A DNA stretch of 22,028 nt from CAZPEV01 sp964585635 (GTDB lineage: Bacteria; Zixibacteria; MSB-5A5; GN15; JAAZOE01). Made by a program: the position numbers and the translations under genes. The notes below the pieces were generated by a model that was given only the letters and a program-made list of their open reading frames with translations, was not told the DNA's origin and searched no databases. Positions within the stretch are counted from its first letter, which is position 1, and each line of letters starts with the position of its first letter. Of this stretch, positions 20,901 through 22,028 are shown in pieces. Where the stretch lies: assembly GCA_964585635.1 (NCBI GenBank), contig CAZPEV010000039.1:1-22028 (forward strand). Reading direction: 5' to 3'.

Positions 20901-22028
20901 TCAAGAGGTTGACCGCGTCCGAGATCGCCCCCCCGAGCGGCGCGACCGGTGGCTCGTCCCGCGCCGCTTGTGGCGCCGCTTGGCCTTCTCGATCTCCTCA
21001 TTAAAGAGCTTTTCCAGGGTATAGGCCGACGGCGTGAACTCCAGCAGAGCATGCTCGAACAATTCGTCCACCGTCTCCACGAAGATGAAGGTCGTCTTAC
21101 GCACGATCTCCCGCGGAAGGATCTTGAGGTCCTTCTCATTCTCCTTGGGCAGAATAATGGTATGAATGCCGGCACGATAGGCCGCCGACACCTTCTCCTT
21201 GATACCGCCCACCGACAGAATCTTGCCCCGCAGCGTCACCTCGCCGGTCATGGCGATATCATTCCGAATCGGCCGCTCGGCCATAACCGAGGCGATAACC
21301 AGGCAAACCGTGACGCCGGCCGAGGGACCATCTTTGGGAATCGCCCCCTGGGGAAAATGAATATGAATGTCAAAATTCACAAAATCGTTATGATCGATCC
21401 CCAACATGTCGGCCCGAGCTCGGACAAAGCTGTGCGCCGCCTGAATCGATTCTTTCATGATCTCGCCCAGCGATCCGGTAGAAATCACCTGACCGGTGCC
21501 GCGCATCTTCAAACCCTCGATCAACATCAAGTCACCGCCGGCCCCGGTCCAGGCCACGCCCGTTGCCACGCCGATCTCCGGCTGGGCCGTCGCCTTTTCA
21601 GGAATAAATTGGCGGGCGCCCAGGAACTGGTCGACGTTGGCCTCGGTCAGAGCGATCTTGCATTCTTCGGCCGATGCCTTCCGGCGGGTGGCCTTGCGAA
21701 ATATCTTTTCCAACTGCTGCTGCAGACTGATCAGACCCGCTTCCATGGTATACTGCCGGATGATCCGCGTCAGGGCGCGATCGGAAAACTTCAACTCCGT
21801 GCGGGACAAACCATAACGGCGGTACAGCTTGGGCAATATATGCCGCTTGGTGATGACGATCTTCTCCCGTTCGATATACCCCGGCATTTCCACGATTTCG
21901 AGGTGGTGCGAAAACGGCTCGGGGAAATTGTCGACATACGATATCCCCAGGCCTAAAAGAATGCGGGAGATTTCGAGGGGTATCCCCAGAAAGTTATGGA
22001 TAAAATGATAGTTGTGACGAGGATCGAT
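20901..22028 (-). CDS. Lon-like protease, C-terminal part; ATPase residues degenerate
   Basis: The frame runs off the right edge, so the N-terminus and Walker motifs are not visible. The 375 residues seen cover the end of the AAA+ module and the whole Lon protease domain. The catalytic Ser lies in PKDGPSAG (codon 21321-21323) and the Lys in GGIKEK (codon 21192-21194), 43 residues apart as in E. coli Lon (S679/K722). TGEVTLRGKILSVGGIKEK is near-canonical. Against E. coli Lon, three ATPase residues are changed: sensor-1 Asn to Ser (in GLGISYV), arginine finger to His (SHHLE at 21900-21911), and sensor-2 Arg to Ile (GLISLQ, codon 21729-21731). After the protease domain comes a tail of about 30 residues rich in Arg, Lys and Ser. 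It may be a diverged Lon paralogue resembling the ATP-independent LonC type; I give no gene symbol because housekeeping Lon is unlikely. Confidence 0.88.
   Translation of the reverse strand: MDPRHNYHFIHNFLGIPLEISRILLGLGISYVDNFPEPFSHHLEIVEMPGYIEREKIVITKRHILPKLYRRYGLSRTELKFSDRALTRIIRQYTMEAGLISLQQQLEKIFRKATRRKASAEECKIALTEANVDQFLGARQFIPEKATAQPEIGVATGVAWTGAGGDLMLIEGLKMRGTGQVISTGSLGEIMKESIQAAHSFVRARADMLGIDHNDFVNFDIHIHFPQGAIPKDGPSAGVTVCLVIASVMAERPIRNDIAMTGEVTLRGKILSVGGIKEKVSAAYRAGIHTIILPKENEKDLKILPREIVRKTTFIFVETVDELFEHALLEFTPSAYTLEKLFNEEIEKAKRRHKRRGTSHRSRRSGGRSRTRSTS

Noticed and set aside
20877..20912. Inverted repeat GTCAACC/GGTTGAC near the Lon stop codon
   Set aside because: The arms are 7 bp with a loop of about 20 nt, and one arm is simply the -35 box of the cohesin-like gene; chance is likely.
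20949..21956. A 335-codon open frame on the plus strand opposite the Lon-like gene
   Set aside because: The minus strand encodes a clear Lon protease domain; the plus frame has no recognisable family.
1..22028. CRISPR array, tRNA, rRNA, insertion sequence or prophage
   Set aside because: No regularly spaced short repeats, tRNA-like cloverleaf, transposase or integrase motif was seen on either strand.

Overview
The window looks like part of a draft or metagenome-assembled genome of a Gram-negative, probably anaerobic bacterium. A run of 10 N at 10847-10856 marks a scaffold join. A large pyruvate:ferredoxin oxidoreductase points to anaerobic metabolism. A predicted outer-membrane beta-barrel ending in Trp points to a diderm. 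Secreted proteins ending in dockerin-type Ca-loop pairs (GDAN..D..VNIGDAVYIVNY) are, from general knowledge, common in uncultured FCB-group lineages such as Zixibacteria. That placement is an inference from protein style and rests on no marker-gene search.

Layout. 1-6474 is read rightward: the 3' part of dcd (dCTP deaminase), nifJ (PFOR), an unknown outer-membrane-type protein, and a secreted TolB/PD40-like beta-propeller. A bidirectional terminator at 6496-6522 separates these from the rest, which is all read leftward. From the right edge the leftward genes are: the C-terminal part of a Lon-like protease, a small secreted cohesin-like protein, a 760-residue cohesin/5x Ig-like/dockerin protein, a secreted M1 aminopeptidase with a C-terminal dockerin, miaB, a membrane GAF-receiver signalling protein, an HDOD signalling protein, aroC and pepA.

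How the genes may work together. The three genes between 15250 and 20811 look like parts of one extracellular system: a dockerin-tagged peptidase, an adaptor carrying both a cohesin-like and a dockerin module, and a free cohesin-like module closely similar to the adaptor's. Each has its own TTGACA-type promoter, and each ends in a hairpin. If the modules bind as classical cohesin and dockerin do, this is a protease-bearing, non-cellulosomal assembly. miaB and the GAF-receiver gene overlap by 4 bp (ATGA). The next gene, an HDOD protein, carries a histidine-kinase-like dimerisation helix with the same INN-x6-GRAQL pattern as the GAF-receiver protein, which suggests a linked signalling pair.

The other strong oddity is the Lon-like protein. 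Its Ser-Lys protease dyad is intact, but the visible end of its AAA+ module has lost the sensor-1 Asn, the arginine finger and the sensor-2 Arg, and it carries an Arg/Ser-rich tail. dcd, nifJ, aroC, miaB and pepA look like ordinary housekeeping genes.
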